A stretch of 39,175 nt of DNA from positions 1 to 39,175 of the forward strand of contig JAEKKI010000138.1 in NCBI GenBank assembly GCA_019510485.1, in the 5' to 3' direction. Each line of letters opens with the position of its first letter. Within the stretch, counting starts at the first letter, position 1. A program made the position numbers and the translations under genes. Of this stretch, positions 21,918 through 32,146 are shown piece by piece. This stretch comes from Catenulisporales bacterium (GTDB lineage: Bacteria > Actinomycetota > Actinomycetes > Streptomycetales > Catenulisporaceae). Under the pieces are notes generated by a model, which saw only the letters and a list, made by a program, of their open reading frames with translations, did not search any database and was not told where the DNA came from.

Positions 21918-24317
21918 GTGCGCACCGACATCAGCAGACTGCTTCGTGATCACCGGATACGGGCGGGGTGGTCGCAGGAGGAACTGGCGGAGCGGTCGGG
22001 AGTATCGTCCAGGACGATCGGCTTGGTGGAGAACGGGGCCCGGCGGCCCCGCCTTTCCACCATCACTCTTCTCGCCGAGGCGTTGGGGCTCGACGACAGC
22101 GAGCGAGAGAAGCTGCTGACCACGGCGGCTGATGATCCTGATGACGACGGCGACGGGAACACGGACTCGGGGACGGCCACGGCAGTGGCCGCGGCGGCGG
22201 GCGAGGCGTCGCCGACCCCGGACACGCTGCCCTACCCCGCGCCGGGTTTCGTCGGGCGGGCGGCTGAGCTGGCGGTGTTGCTGGCGCGGGAGGATCCGGC
22301 ACCGGCCCTGCGCATCGTGGCCGTCGACGGGATGGCCGGAGTCGGCAAAACCGCACTGGCCGTGACCGCGGCGCACATGCTCGCCGAGCGTTTCCCGGAC
22401 GGGCGCTTCTTTCTCGACCTGCACGGATTCACTCCCCGTCGCCAGCCGGTGGAAACCAGCGACGCCCTGGCCCGGCTGCTGGCGGCGGCCGGAACGCCGC
22501 CGGCGCGGATCCCCGTCGGGGAGGCCGAGCGCGCCGATCTGTGGCGCACCACTGTCGCGCGTCACAGGATCCTGCTCGTCCTGGACAACGCCGTCGACGA
22601 AGACCACGTCCGGCCCCTGATCGCGGGCGGCGACGGCACCACGGTCATCGTCACCTCCCGGCACCGGCTGCGCCTGGAAGGCGCGACGGTCCTGTCGCTG
22701 GACGTGCTGCCCGAGGCCGAGGCGCTGGAGCTGTTCACGCGCGCGGTCGGCGACCGGCGGACGGCCGAGGAGCCCGGCGCCGTGGCCGAGGTGGTGCTGC
22801 ACGCCTGCGGCCGGCTGCCGCTCGCGCTGTGCATAGCCTCGGCCCGGCTGGTCCACCGCGCGACGTGGACGGTCGGCTACCTGGCGAGCAGGCTGGCCGA
22901 GTCGGGACGGCTGCTGCCCGAACTGGAGGCCGGCGCCGGCAACCGCGGGGTGGCGGCCGCGCTGGACGTCTCCTACCGGCAGCTGCCGCCGCACCGGCAG
23001 CGGACGTTCGCCCTGCTCGGGCTGTGTCCCGGCGACGACTTCGACGCGTACGCCGTCGCCGCGCTGACCGGGACGGGTCTGCACGAGGCCGGGGACGCGC
23101 TGGAGGACCTGGTGGACCAGCACCTGGTGCTCGCCGTCGCCCCGACCCGATACGGCTTGCACGACCTCGTGCGCGCGCACGCACAAACCATCGCCGCGGA
23201 CCTGCCGCCCCAGGTCAGAAGCGATGCGCTGGCCGCGCTCGCGCACTATCAGCGCCATGTCGCCTCGGTGGCGGTGGACCTGCTGTGGCCGGCCACCAGC
23301 AGCCGCCGCCCCACCGTGCCGCCGCCGGCGGGCCCGACCGTGCCGCTGACCGACCGGGACGCCGCCCGGGCCTGGCTGTCCGAGGAACACCGCAACCTGA
23401 TCGCCGGCGCCGTCCGCGGCGACGTGCCCGGTCACGCGTCCACCCTGTCCGTCATCCTCGGCCTGCACCTGGACGCGTCGGGCTTCAGCGGCGACGCGGT
23501 CGCCCTCCACCAGGCGGCGGTGGAGGACGCCCGCGCCTGCCAGGACGACTCGGCGCTCGCCGCGGCGCTCAACCTGCTGGGCATCACGCATTCGCTGCTG
23601 GGGGCCAATCTCCAGGCGGTGGACCATCTGAAGGCCTCGCAACGGGCTGCGGAACAGGCCGGCGATCGCAGGGCCCAGATGCGCGCATCCGTCAACCTGG
23701 CCGTGGTCTATGAGAACCTCGGCCGCTTCCCGGAGGCCCTGGACCAATCGCGGCAGGGCCTGCGACTGGCCCGGGAAGTGAGTGACACCGCGGCGATCGC
23801 CCCGGCTCTGAACAACGTCGGGACGATGCTGGCCAAGCTCGACCGGACCGCCGAGGCCCTCGATCTCCATCAGCAGGCCCTGAGCTGGGCCACCGACCAC
23901 GGCAACCACCCCAGCCGGGCCCGGGCCCACAACAACCTGGGTGCGGATCACGAGAAGCTCGGCGACCGGGACACGGCGCTGCGGCACCATCATCTGGCCC
24001 TGGCGATCTATCGCGATCTGGGAGACGTGCGCAATCAAGCCCACGTGCTCGCCGACATCGGCGATGTGCTGATCGGACAGGGTGAATACGGTGAGGCGTT
24101 GGGTGCGCACCGAGAAGCGTTGAGACTCGCCGAGGAGGCCGAGTCTCCGCCGCTCCAGGCCCAAGCGCTCAACGGTATCGGGGACGCGCTGGCTTCCATG
24201 AGCGAAATCGACGCGGCGCATCATGCGCATCGGCAGGCGCTGGCGCGTATCCGTGGGGCTTCGGAGCCTGCGCAGCGGGAGCGTGCTGAGGCGGGGCTTG
24301 CTCGGGGCCGCGGGTAA
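21918..24317 (+). CDS. XRE-HTH / NB-ARC ATPase / TPR regulatory protein
   Basis: A 799-residue signal-transduction ATPase of the AfsR-like STAND type. Its DNA-binding part is an XRE helix-turn-helix (residues ~5-60: WSQEELAERSGVSSRTIGLV) instead of a SARP domain. The NB-ARC core follows: P-loop GMAGVGKTALA (~140), Walker B ILLVLDNAVDE, sensor IVTSRHRL and GLPL-like GRLPLAL. From ~520 to 790 come tetratricopeptide repeats of about 40 residues (NLAVVYENLGRFPEALDQSR, NNLGADHEKLGDRDTALRHH). Such proteins are closed until a ligand or partner bound by the TPRs allows ATP exchange. The GTG at 21918 has GGGGGG four nt upstream; ATG 21906 and GTG 21894 are alternatives. Targets are unknown; the divergent inhibitor gene is one candidate. 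Confidence 0.9.
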   Translation: MRTDISRLLRDHRIRAGWSQEELAERSGVSSRTIGLVENGARRPRLSTITLLAEALGLDDSEREKLLTTAADDPDDDGDGNTDSGTATAVAAAAGEASPTPDTLPYPAPGFVGRAAELAVLLAREDPAPALRIVAVDGMAGVGKTALAVTAAHMLAERFPDGRFFLDLHGFTPRRQPVETSDALARLLAAAGTPPARIPVGEAERADLWRTTVARHRILLVLDNAVDEDHVRPLIAGGDGTTVIVTSRHRLRLEGATVLSLDVLPEAEALELFTRAVGDRRTAEEPGAVAEVVLHACGRLPLALCIASARLVHRATWTVGYLASRLAESGRLLPELEAGAGNRGVAAALDVSYRQLPPHRQRTFALLGLCPGDDFDAYAVAALTGTGLHEAGDALEDLVDQHLVLAVAPTRYGLHDLVRAHAQTIAADLPPQVRSDALAALAHYQRHVASVAVDLLWPATSSRRPTVPPPAGPTVPLTDRDAARAWLSEEHRNLIAGAVRGDVPGHASTLSVILGLHLDASGFSGDAVALHQAAVEDARACQDDSALAAALNLLGITHSLLGANLQAVDHLKASQRAAEQAGDRRAQMRASVNLAVVYENLGRFPEALDQSRQGLRLAREVSDTAAIAPALNNVGTMLAKLDRTAEALDLHQQALSWATDHGNHPSRARAHNNLGADHEKLGDRDTALRHHHLALAIYRDLGDVRNQAHVLADIGDVLIGQGEYGEALGAHREALRLAEEAESPPLQAQALNGIGDALASMSEIDAAHHAHRQALARIRGASEPAQRERAEAGLARGRG

Positions 24318-24331
24318 AGCGGGTGTCAGCC

Positions 24332-24367
24332 GTCGGCCCCGGTTCGGAAGGAAGAACCGGGGCCGAC
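24332..24367. terminator. Bidirectional terminator between NB-ARC gene and fabI
   Basis: A perfect 14-bp stem: GTCGGCCCCGGTTC (24332-24345) pairs with 24354-24367 around an 8-nt GGAAGGAA loop. It sits between convergent genes (stops at 24317 and 24389) and has no T-run. Confidence 0.88.
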
Positions 24368-24388
24368 CGCGCGAACAGTCCGGGCGGC

Positions 24389-25159
24389 TCACGCCCCCAT
24401 CGCGTGCACCCCGCCGTCGACGTGGATGACCTCGGCCGTCGTCCGCGGGAACCAGTCCGACAGCAGCGCGATGATCCCCCGCGCCGCCGGCTCGGCGTCG
24501 TGCAGGTCCCAGCCCAGCGGCGCCCGCTCGCTCCACACCCCGTCGAAGGCCTCGAAGCCCGGGATCGACTTGGCGGCCATCGTCTTGATCGGCCCGGCCG
24601 AGATCAGGTTGCTGCGGATCCCGCGCGATCCCAGATCCCGGGCCAGGTACCGGGACGTCGACTCCAGCGCCGCCTTCGCCACGCCCATCCAGTCGTACCC
24701 CGGCCACGCCACCTGCGCGTCGAAGTCCAGCCCGACCACCGACCCGCCGGTTTCCGGGAACAGCGGCAGCAGCGCCATCGTCACCGACTTCAGCGAGTAC
24801 GCCGACACGTGCACCGCCGTCGCCACCGACTCCCACGGCGTGTTCAGGAAGTTCCCGCCGAGGGCGTCCTGCGGCCCGAACGCGATGCTGTGCACGATCC
24901 CGTCCACGCCGTCCAGGTACTGCTTCACGTTGTCCGCCAGCGCCGCCAGGTGCTCTTCGTTCGTCACGTCGAGCTCGATCACCGGCGCGCCGCCGTTCGG
25001 CAGCTTCCTGGCGATCCGCTCGGTCAGCGACGGCCGCGGGAACGCGGTCAGCACCACCTGCGCCCCCTCCTGCTGCGCCAGCCGCGCGGCGTGGAAGGCG
25101 ATGGAGCTCTCGGTGAGCACCCCGGTCACGACGATGCGCTTGCCTTCGAGGATTCCCAT
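24389..25159 (-). CDS. fabI: Enoyl-[acyl-carrier-protein] reductase (NADH), InhA/FabI type
   Basis: A 256-residue SDR-type enoyl-ACP reductase, the last step of each fatty-acid elongation cycle. It shows MGILEGKRIVVTGVLTESSI at the N-terminus (the InhA-like nucleotide loop without the classical GxxxGxG) and the Tyr-x6-Lys catalytic pair in YDWMGVAK (FabI spacing, not SDR Yxxx K). VHSIAFGP and the substrate-loop segment SAGPIKTMAAKSI complete the set. It is two nt downstream of fabG on the same strand, reproducing the mycobacterial fabG1-inhA order. Family members are the target of isoniazid adducts and triclosan. The ATG at 25159 is certain by homology. Confidence 0.95.
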   Translation of the reverse strand: MGILEGKRIVVTGVLTESSIAFHAARLAQQEGAQVVLTAFPRPSLTERIARKLPNGGAPVIELDVTNEEHLAALADNVKQYLDGVDGIVHSIAFGPQDALGGNFLNTPWESVATAVHVSAYSLKSVTMALLPLFPETGGSVVGLDFDAQVAWPGYDWMGVAKAALESTSRYLARDLGSRGIRSNLISAGPIKTMAAKSIPGFEAFDGVWSERAPLGWDLHDAEPAARGIIALLSDWFPRTTAEVIHVDGGVHAMGA

Positions 25160-25161
25160 GC

Positions 25162-25914
<753 letters not shown>

Positions 25915-25925
25915 TTACAAGTGTC

Positions 25926-25955
25926 AGCTCCGCCGACGGTCAGATCGGCTGAGCG
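25926..25955. repeat. Interspersed hairpin element, copy A
   Basis: The arms AGCTCCGCCGA (25926-25936) and TCGGCTGAGCG (25945-25955) flank an 8-nt loop CGGTCAGA. It is the most diverged of four copies: the outermost pair is lost and the loop is one base shorter, yet 9 of 11 stem positions still pair. It lies between divergent fabG and tldD, 59 nt from the fabG start. Confidence 0.8.
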
Positions 25956-26071
25956 CCTCTGTGCCGACGTTATCGGGCTACCCGGCGGTAGCCGCAACCG
26001 CGGTCGGCATAGATCATCAGGCATCGACCTTGTAGGGATTCCACAAGCGCCGCTCAGGCGGTCCTGGAAGC

Positions 26072-26077
26072 TAGGTT
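26072..26077 (+). promoter_or_regulatory. -10-like TAGGTT, leaderless geometry
   Basis: TAGGTT ends seven nt before the tldD ATG at 26085, and no ribosome-binding site is present. Confidence 0.45.
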
Positions 26078-26084
26078 GGACGGT

Positions 26085-27592
<1,508 letters not shown>

Positions 27593-27596
<4 letters not shown>

Positions 27597-29017
27597 GCTC
27601 CCGAACAACCCGGGCGACGCCGCAACAGCTCGTCGAGGAGGCCCTGAAGCTCTCGCGCGCCGACGGCGCCGTGGTGATCGTGGACGCCGCCACCGACGCC
27701 AACCTGCGCTGGGCCAACAACACCCTGACCACCAACGGCGTCTCGGCCGGGCAGCAGGTCACGGTGATCTCGGTGAAGAACGGCGGCACCGGGGCCGCCA
27801 AGTCCGCCGCCGGCGTGGTCGGCCGCTCCGGCGTGGACCTGGACACGCTCGAAGACCTGGTGCGGGCCAGTGAGAAGGCGGCCGAGGACGCCGGCGGCGC
27901 CGACGACGCCAACGAGCTGATCGCCGGGCGGGTCTCGGCGGACTGGGACGCCGCACCGGAGGAGACCGACATCTCGGTGTTCGCCGGCTTCGCCCCGGCG
28001 CTCGGCGAGGCCATCGAGGCCGCTCGCGCCGACGGCAGCCTGCTGTTCGGCTACGCCGAGCACACCCTGGGCACGCAGTATCTGGGCTCGTCGACCGGCC
28101 TGCGGCTGCGCCACGCCCAGCCGACCGGCTCGGTGCAGCTGAACGCCAAGTCCGGCGACCGGTCCCGCTCGGCCTGGGCCGGGGTGCCGACCGCGGACTT
28201 CTCCGACGTGGACATCATCGCGGTCAGCCGCGACCTGGCGCGCCGGCTGGAGTGGGCCAAGCGCCGGATCGACCTGCCGGCCGGCCGCTACCCGACCGTC
28301 CTGCCCCCGACCGCCGTCGCCGACCTGCTGGTCTACGCCTACTGGTCGGCTTCCCTGCGCGATGCCAAGGACGGCCGCTCGGTGTTCAGCAAGACCGGCG
28401 GCGCGGTGTCGTTCGGGGAGAGCGTCGCGGGCTCCTCGCCGATCAAGGTGACGCTGCGCAGCGATCCGGCCGCGCCGGGGCTGGAGTGCGCGCCGTATGT
28501 GGCGGCGTATTCCTCGAACGCTTTCCAGTCGGTCTTCGACAACGGGCTCGAACTCGGCCCGACGGACTGGATCCGCGACGGGAAGCTGAACGCGCTGGTG
28601 GCGACCCGGCAGACCGCCGCGGCCGCGAACGCGCCGCTGGCCCCGGTCGTGGACAACCTGATCCTGGAGGCGGCGCCCGGCGGCGCGGGCCCGTCGCTGG
28701 CCGACCTCACCGCGGGCACCGACGACGGCCTGCTGCTGACCTGCCTGTGGTACATCCGCGAGGTGGACCCGCAGACGCTGCTGCTGACCGGCCTGACCCG
28801 GGACGGCGTCTACAAGGTGGAGGGCGGCGAGGTGGTCGGGGAGGTGAACAACTTCCGGTTCAACGAGTCGCCGATCTCGCTGCTGTCCCGGATCGCCGAG
28901 GCCGGCCGGACCGAGCGGACGTACTCGCGCGAATGGGGCGACTACTTCAACCGGACCGCGATGCCGGCGCTGCGGATCGCCGACTTCAACATGTCGTCGG
29001 TGAGCCCGGCGTCGTAG
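27593..29017 (+). CDS. TldE/PmbA family protein, inactive partner of TldD
   Basis: A 474-residue TldE/PmbA homologue. It aligns with TldD through its C-terminal half (GTQYLGSSTGLRLRHAQPTGS, then YSREWGDYFNRTAMPALRIA at the end) but lacks the HExxxH motif, as TldE subunits do; it completes the active heterodimer. The GTG at 27593 overlaps the tldD stop (GTGA), and AGGAGG lies seven nt upstream inside tldD, so the pair is translationally coupled. A strong terminator follows 14 nt after the stop. Confidence 0.92.
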
Positions 29018-29031
29018 CGCGCCGCTGCTTT

Positions 29032-29068
29032 ACCAGACCCCGCCGGCAACCAGTCGGCGGGGTCTGGT
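29032..29068 (+). terminator. Terminator hairpin after tldD-tldE
   Basis: A perfect 14-bp stem: ACCAGACCCCGCCG (29032-29045) pairs with 29055-29068 around a 9-nt loop. It lies 14 nt after the tldE stop and before the separate promoter of the DUF3099 gene. Confidence 0.88.
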
Positions 29069-29089
29069 TCCGGGCCGGGAAGTGGGGCG

Positions 29090-29095
29090 TAGCCT
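29090..29095 (+). promoter_or_regulatory. -10-like TAGCCT, leaderless geometry
   Basis: TAGCCT is followed by six nt and the ATG at 29102, with no ribosome-binding site. It follows directly after the tldDE terminator. Confidence 0.5.
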
Positions 29096-29101
29096 GGCTG
29101 T

Positions 29102-29503
29102 ATGCGTATCGGGCGGGACAGGGCGAAAGACGATCGGCAGGACGTCGTCTACGGCATCACCGACGCCCAGAAGCCCCTGAGCCAGGACATCCGCTCCCGC
29201 GAGTCGAAGTACCTGATGGCCATGGGGATAAGGGTCGTGGCCTTCCTGCTGATCGTGATCCTGCCCATCGCCTGGCCGTGGAAGATCGGGCTCGCGGTGC
29301 TGGCGCTGGCGCTGCCGTACATCGCGGTGGTGTACGCCAACGGCGGCCGGGAGCCCGAGCGCGGCGCGGACTCCTGGTACCAGGACCCGTCCCGGCGGAT
29401 GCTGATGCCGGGGCAGGACGAAACGAGCGACCGGGACAGGGAAAGCACCGAGCCCGAAAGGCCCGCCGAACCGATCGCCGGCCACATCGTGGACGACGAC
29501 TGA
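29102..29503 (+). CDS. DUF3099 family membrane protein
   Basis: A 133-residue protein with the DUF3099 pattern: VVYGITDAQKPLSQDIRSRE, then SKYLMAMGIRVVAFLLIV starting helix 1 (~residues 42-60), a short turn with Trp-Pro-Trp, helix 2 (~62-80) and LPYIAVVYANGG. The C-terminal third is hydrophilic and acidic (ends VDDD), so both ends are likely cytoplasmic. The family is confined largely to actinobacteria and has no assigned function. It stands alone between a terminator and the PEP-mutase-like gene. Confidence 0.88.
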   Translation: MRIGRDRAKDDRQDVVYGITDAQKPLSQDIRSRESKYLMAMGIRVVAFLLIVILPIAWPWKIGLAVLALALPYIAVVYANGGREPERGADSWYQDPSRRMLMPGQDETSDRDRESTEPERPAEPIAGHIVDDD

Positions 29504-29588
29504 CGCCGGAAGACAGCCGTCGCCGGTTCGGATTCGGCGTGCCCCGAATCTTTCGCGTGCTGTCAGCGTCATGTGGTTCCGTCGTGGC

Positions 29589-30398
29589 ATGACTTCACAG
29601 CACGACTTGGCCGTCCGCTTCCGCGACCTGCACATCCCCGGCCGGCCGTTGGCCCTGGCCAACGCCTGGGACGCCGCCAGCGCCCGCGTCGTCGCCGCCA
29701 GCAGCGCCCCGGCCGTGGCCACCACCAGCGCCGGGGTCGCCTGGGGGCTCGGCGCGGCCGACGGCGACCGGCTCGACCGCGAGGCCGCGCTCGGCCTGAT
29801 CCGGCGGGTGGTGGCGGCGGTCGAGGTGCCGGTGACCGCCGACATCGAGAGCGGCTTCGGGGCCGACGCCGACGGGGTGGCCGAAACCGTCGCGGCGGTG
29901 ATCGCGGCCGGAGCGGTGGGCGTCAACATCGAGGACGGCCGCCGGGAGCCGGCCGAGCACGCCGAGCGGATCGCCGCCGCGCGCCGGGCCGCCGACGCCG
30001 CCGGCCTCCCGCTCTATGTCAATGCCCGTATCGATGTCTTCCTGTTCGGCCTCGGTGCGCCCGAGACCCGCCTGACCGAGACCCTGGACCGCGCCGAGCG
30101 CTATCTGGCGGCCGGGGCGTCCGGGATCTTCGTGCCGGGGGTCGTCGCCCCGGACACCGTGACGGCGCTGGCCAAGGGCATCGACGCGCCGCTGAACATC
30201 CTGGCCGGGCCCGGGGCGCCGACCGTGGCCGAACTCGGGGCGCTGGGCGTGGCCCGGGTCAGCCTCGGCTCGGCCGTCGCCGAGGCGGCCTACGGCCTGG
30301 TCCGCCGGGCCGCCGAGGAGCTGGCCGCCAGCGGGACGTACACGGCGGTGGCCGACGCCATCGCGTACGGAGAGCTCAACGATTTGATGAGGAGTTGA
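29589..30398 (+). CDS. Isocitrate lyase/PEP mutase superfamily enzyme
   Basis: A 269-residue (beta/alpha)8 protein of the PEP mutase/isocitrate lyase superfamily. The visible motifs are LANAWDAASARVVAASSAPA at the N-terminus, TADIESGFGAD (metal-binding Asp and Glu), VGVNIEDGRREP and LYVNARIDVFL. It lacks the KKCGH-type Cys loop of isocitrate lyase. Related proteins are carboxyphosphonoenolpyruvate mutase-like or oxaloacetate/2-methylisocitrate-type lyases, so the reaction is probably C-C or C-P chemistry on a 2-oxo acid but cannot be specified. The ATG at 29589 is chosen; the frame opens at 29571 without similarity. It ends three nt before the stop of the convergent Zn-ribbon gene. Confidence 0.86.
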   Translation: MTSQHDLAVRFRDLHIPGRPLALANAWDAASARVVAASSAPAVATTSAGVAWGLGAADGDRLDREAALGLIRRVVAAVEVPVTADIESGFGADADGVAETVAAVIAAGAVGVNIEDGRREPAEHAERIAAARRAADAAGLPLYVNARIDVFLFGLGAPETRLTETLDRAERYLAAGASGIFVPGVVAPDTVTALAKGIDAPLNILAGPGAPTVAELGALGVARVSLGSAVAEAAYGLVRRAAEELAASGTYTAVADAIAYGELNDLMRS

Positions 30399-30401
30399 GG
30401 T

Positions 30402-30602
30402 TCACGCGGTTTCGGCGCGGAACGGCTCGACGCCGATCAGGAAGCCGCGCAGGTCGAGGAAGTCGGCCAGGTGCTGTCGGTGCTCGTCACAGGCCAGCCA
30501 GACCTTCCGGCGGTCCGGAGTGTGCAGCTTGGGGTTGTTCCACACCACGCTCCACGCCGCGGGCTCGCGGCAGCCTTTGGCGGAGCAGATGGCAGTGGTC
30601 AT
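30402..30602 (-). CDS. Small zinc-ribbon-like protein, 66 residues
   Basis: It starts MTTAICSAKGCREPAAWSVV. Two Cys in C-x4-C and a later Cys-Asp-Glu-His give four likely metal ligands (C-x4-C...C-x2-H), consistent with a compact zinc ribbon. The remainder has KLHTPDRRKVW in the middle and a hydrophobic DFLDLRGFLIGVEPF near the end. Similar small proteins are common in actinobacteria, but I know of no function. The ATG at 30602 has a TACAGT box six nt upstream and no ribosome-binding site. Confidence 0.8.
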   Translation of the reverse strand: MTTAICSAKGCREPAAWSVVWNNPKLHTPDRRKVWLACDEHRQHLADFLDLRGFLIGVEPFRAETA

Positions 30603-30825
30603 GGGGCAACTGTAGAACAGCGGTGGAAAAGGGGATCCGCCAGGTAAGAAGACGCGGCGTCGAACGGCCACGGGGGGAGCCGCTCGACGCCGCAGTGGCG
30701 CCCCGACGGGGGTTCAGGGCGCAGGTAAGAAGTATGACACGCCAACGGCCCGCTGGGGAATGGGCCCCTTACTTTTCCCGTGTCCGCGCCAGTATGCGAG
30801 CACTGGTGCAGAACATGAGGGTTTC
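30603..30825. other. 223-bp spacer between the Zn-ribbon gene and moaA
   Basis: No gene was seen. It holds the leaderless -10 of the Zn-ribbon gene (30609-30614), two copies of CAGGTAAGAAG (30641-30651 and 30722-30732), a 10-bp hairpin with arms GCGGCGTCGA (30654-30663) and TCGACGCCGC (30684-30693), and an A/T-rich patch near 30770-30780. The hairpin may end moaA transcription on the minus strand, although it is about 130 nt beyond the moaA stop. Confidence 0.5.
30609..30614 (-). promoter_or_regulatory. -10-like TACAGT, leaderless geometry
   Basis: On the minus strand, TACAGT lies six nt before the ATG at 30602. One CTTCTTACCTG copy would be centred about 44 nt upstream of the start. Confidence 0.45.
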
Positions 30826-31815
30826 TCAGCCGCCGATCGCCGACATAGGCCGCTCAGGCTGCACGAAACCAGGCTCCCCGATCCCGGCCGCCCGCTTCTT
30901 GCCGAGCATGGCGGTCCGCCAGCGTTCGGCCAGGTCCTCGTCGCTCGCGCCGGCGCGCAACGCGCCGCGCAGATCCGACTCCTCGCGCGCGAACAAGCAG
31001 GTGCGCACCTGGCCGTCGGCGGTCAGCCGCACCCGATCGCACGAGCCGCAGAACGGGCGGGTCACGCTCGCGATCACTCCGACCCGGCCCGGCCCGCCGT
31101 CGACGAGCCAGGTCTCGGCCGGCGCGGCCCCGCGCGCCTGCTCGCCTTCCGGCGTCAGGGCGAACTCCCGCTCCAGGGCGGCGAGGATCTCCTCGGCCGT
31201 CACCATCTCCGAGCGGTCCCAGCCATGCTGGGCGTCCAGCGGCATCTGCTCGATGAAGCGCAGCTCGTAGCCGCGCTCCAGGCACCAGCGCAGCAGATCC
31301 GGCGCCTCGTGGTCGTTGATCCCGCGCATCAGGACGCTGTTCAGCTTGACCGGCTCCAGGCCGGCCGCGGCCGCCGCCTCCAGCCCGGCGACCACGTCGG
31401 CGAACCGGTCCCGCCGGGTGAGCTTGCGGAACACCGCCTCGTCGAGGGTGTCCAGCGAGACGTTCACCCGGTCCAGGCCGGCGGTACTCAGGCCGGGCGC
31501 CAGGCGGGCCAGGCCGATCCCGTTGGTGGTCAGGGAGATGCGGGGGCGGGGGCGCAGCCGAGCCACGCGCGCGATCAGATCGATCACGCCGGGCCGCACC
31601 AGCGGCTCGCCGCCGGTGAAGCGCACCTCGTCCACGCCGAGCAGCCGCACCGCGATGTCGACCAGGCGCACGATCTCGTCGTCGGTCAGCAGTTCCGCCT
31701 TGGGCAGCCACGGCAGGCCCTCGGCCGGCATGCAGTACGTGCAGCGCAGGTTGCAGCGGTCGGTCAGGGACACGCGCAGATCCGTCGCCGTTCTGCCGAA
31801 CGTGTCGACCAGCAT
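30826..31815 (-). CDS. moaA: GTP 3',8-cyclase
   Basis: A 329-residue radical-SAM enzyme that rearranges GTP to 3',8-cyclo-GTP, the first step of molybdopterin synthesis. The N-terminal cluster motif is CNLRCTYC (CxxxCxxC), followed by VRFTGGEPLVRPG. The C-terminal cluster Cys residues are in PFCGSCDRVRLTADG and RTCLF. The protein ends in the conserved Gly-Gly (SAIGG), which is inserted into the active site in known MoaA. The ATG at 31815 has GGAGAGGGG five nt upstream; the frame continues to 31887 without similarity. No other moa gene is adjacent. The intergenic region upstream carries two hairpin elements. Confidence 0.95.
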   Translation of the reverse strand: MLVDTFGRTATDLRVSLTDRCNLRCTYCMPAEGLPWLPKAELLTDDEIVRLVDIAVRLLGVDEVRFTGGEPLVRPGVIDLIARVARLRPRPRISLTTNGIGLARLAPGLSTAGLDRVNVSLDTLDEAVFRKLTRRDRFADVVAGLEAAAAAGLEPVKLNSVLMRGINDHEAPDLLRWCLERGYELRFIEQMPLDAQHGWDRSEMVTAEEILAALEREFALTPEGEQARGAAPAETWLVDGGPGRVGVIASVTRPFCGSCDRVRLTADGQVRTCLFAREESDLRGALRAGASDEDLAERWRTAMLGKKRAAGIGEPGFVQPERPMSAIGG

Positions 31816-31942
31816 CGGTGCCCCTCTCCGTGTCTCGCGGTACTCCCGTACTTCCAACAGCTTCTCAGAACCGCAGGTTGTTCCCACCGGCCGTCCACCG
31901 TTGGTTATCGGCCAAGGAATTCACCTCGGCCGCGCGGCTCGC

Positions 31943-31948
31943 TAGGCT
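31943..31948 (+). promoter_or_regulatory. -10-like TAGGCT, leaderless geometry
   Basis: TAGGCT ends five nt before the ATG at 31954, and no ribosome-binding site is present. It would start a transcript that reads through both hairpin elements towards the LuxR-type gene. Confidence 0.45.
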
Positions 31949-31953
31949 GTCGC

Positions 31954-32061
31954 ATGTCCACATACCGGTTCTATGACAAATGCCGGCTCCGCCGACATCT
32001 CACATCGGCTGAGCTCGGTTCTAGACAAATGCCGGCTGCGCCGACGGCTCAGATCGGCTGA
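31954..32061 (+). CDS. Possible 35-residue peptide encoded across two hairpin elements
   Basis: ATG 31954 to TGA 32061 encodes a basic 35-residue peptide starting MSTYRFYDKCRLRRHL and ending AQIG. Its frame runs through copy B and into copy C, where the stop lies in the right arm. The two elements are read in different frames because the unit length is 50, so the repeat is not conserved as a peptide. The leaderless-looking box at 31943 is the only support for translation. It may be a leader frame or simply part of an untranslated regulatory RNA. Confidence 0.3.
   Translation: MSTYRFYDKCRLRRHLTSAELGSRQMPAAPTAQIG
31985..32015. repeat. Interspersed hairpin element, copy B
   Basis: GGCTCCGCCGA (31985-31995) pairs with TCGGCTGAGCT (32005-32015) around the loop CATCTCACA. 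The loop differs from the other copies at four positions while the stem differs at one, where G-C becomes G-T. It is part of a 50-bp unit (31967-32016) repeated directly by copy C. Confidence 0.85.
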
Positions 32062-32064
32062 GCC
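32034..32064. repeat. Interspersed hairpin element, copy C
   Basis: GGCTGCGCCGA (32034-32044) and TCGGCTGAGCC (32054-32064) flank the loop CGGCTCAGA. The unit starts GGTTCTA-GACAAATG like copy B, 50 bp upstream. It ends 82 nt before the LuxR-type start codon. Confidence 0.85.
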
Positions 32065-32146
32065 CTTCTAGCACCCGGCTACCCACCGACACCGCAATGC
32101 CGACGACTCCGCAGCCCCGCTCACGTCGCGATCGCAGGTGATCCAC

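Larger units (their letters stand above)
31816..32146. other. 331-bp divergent region between moaA and luxR-type gene
   Basis: It contains the palindrome-like GTAC-TCCC-GTAC near 31841-31852 on the moaA side, the -10-like TAGGCT at 31943, a 35-codon frame (31954-32061) and the tandem hairpin elements B and C (31967-32065). No larger gene is seen on either strand. Confidence 0.6.

Noticed and set aside
30603..30825. A molybdenum-cofactor riboswitch near moaA
   Set aside because: The spacer is downstream of moaA, not upstream, and no matching conserved core was seen.
31967..32065. The 50-bp repeat as a coding repeat for a conserved peptide
   Set aside because: Copies B and C are read in different frames, changes are non-synonymous, and the stem pairing is better conserved than any peptide.
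31967..32065. A CRISPR array
   Set aside because: There are only two adjacent units, with no spacers of regular length and no cas genes.
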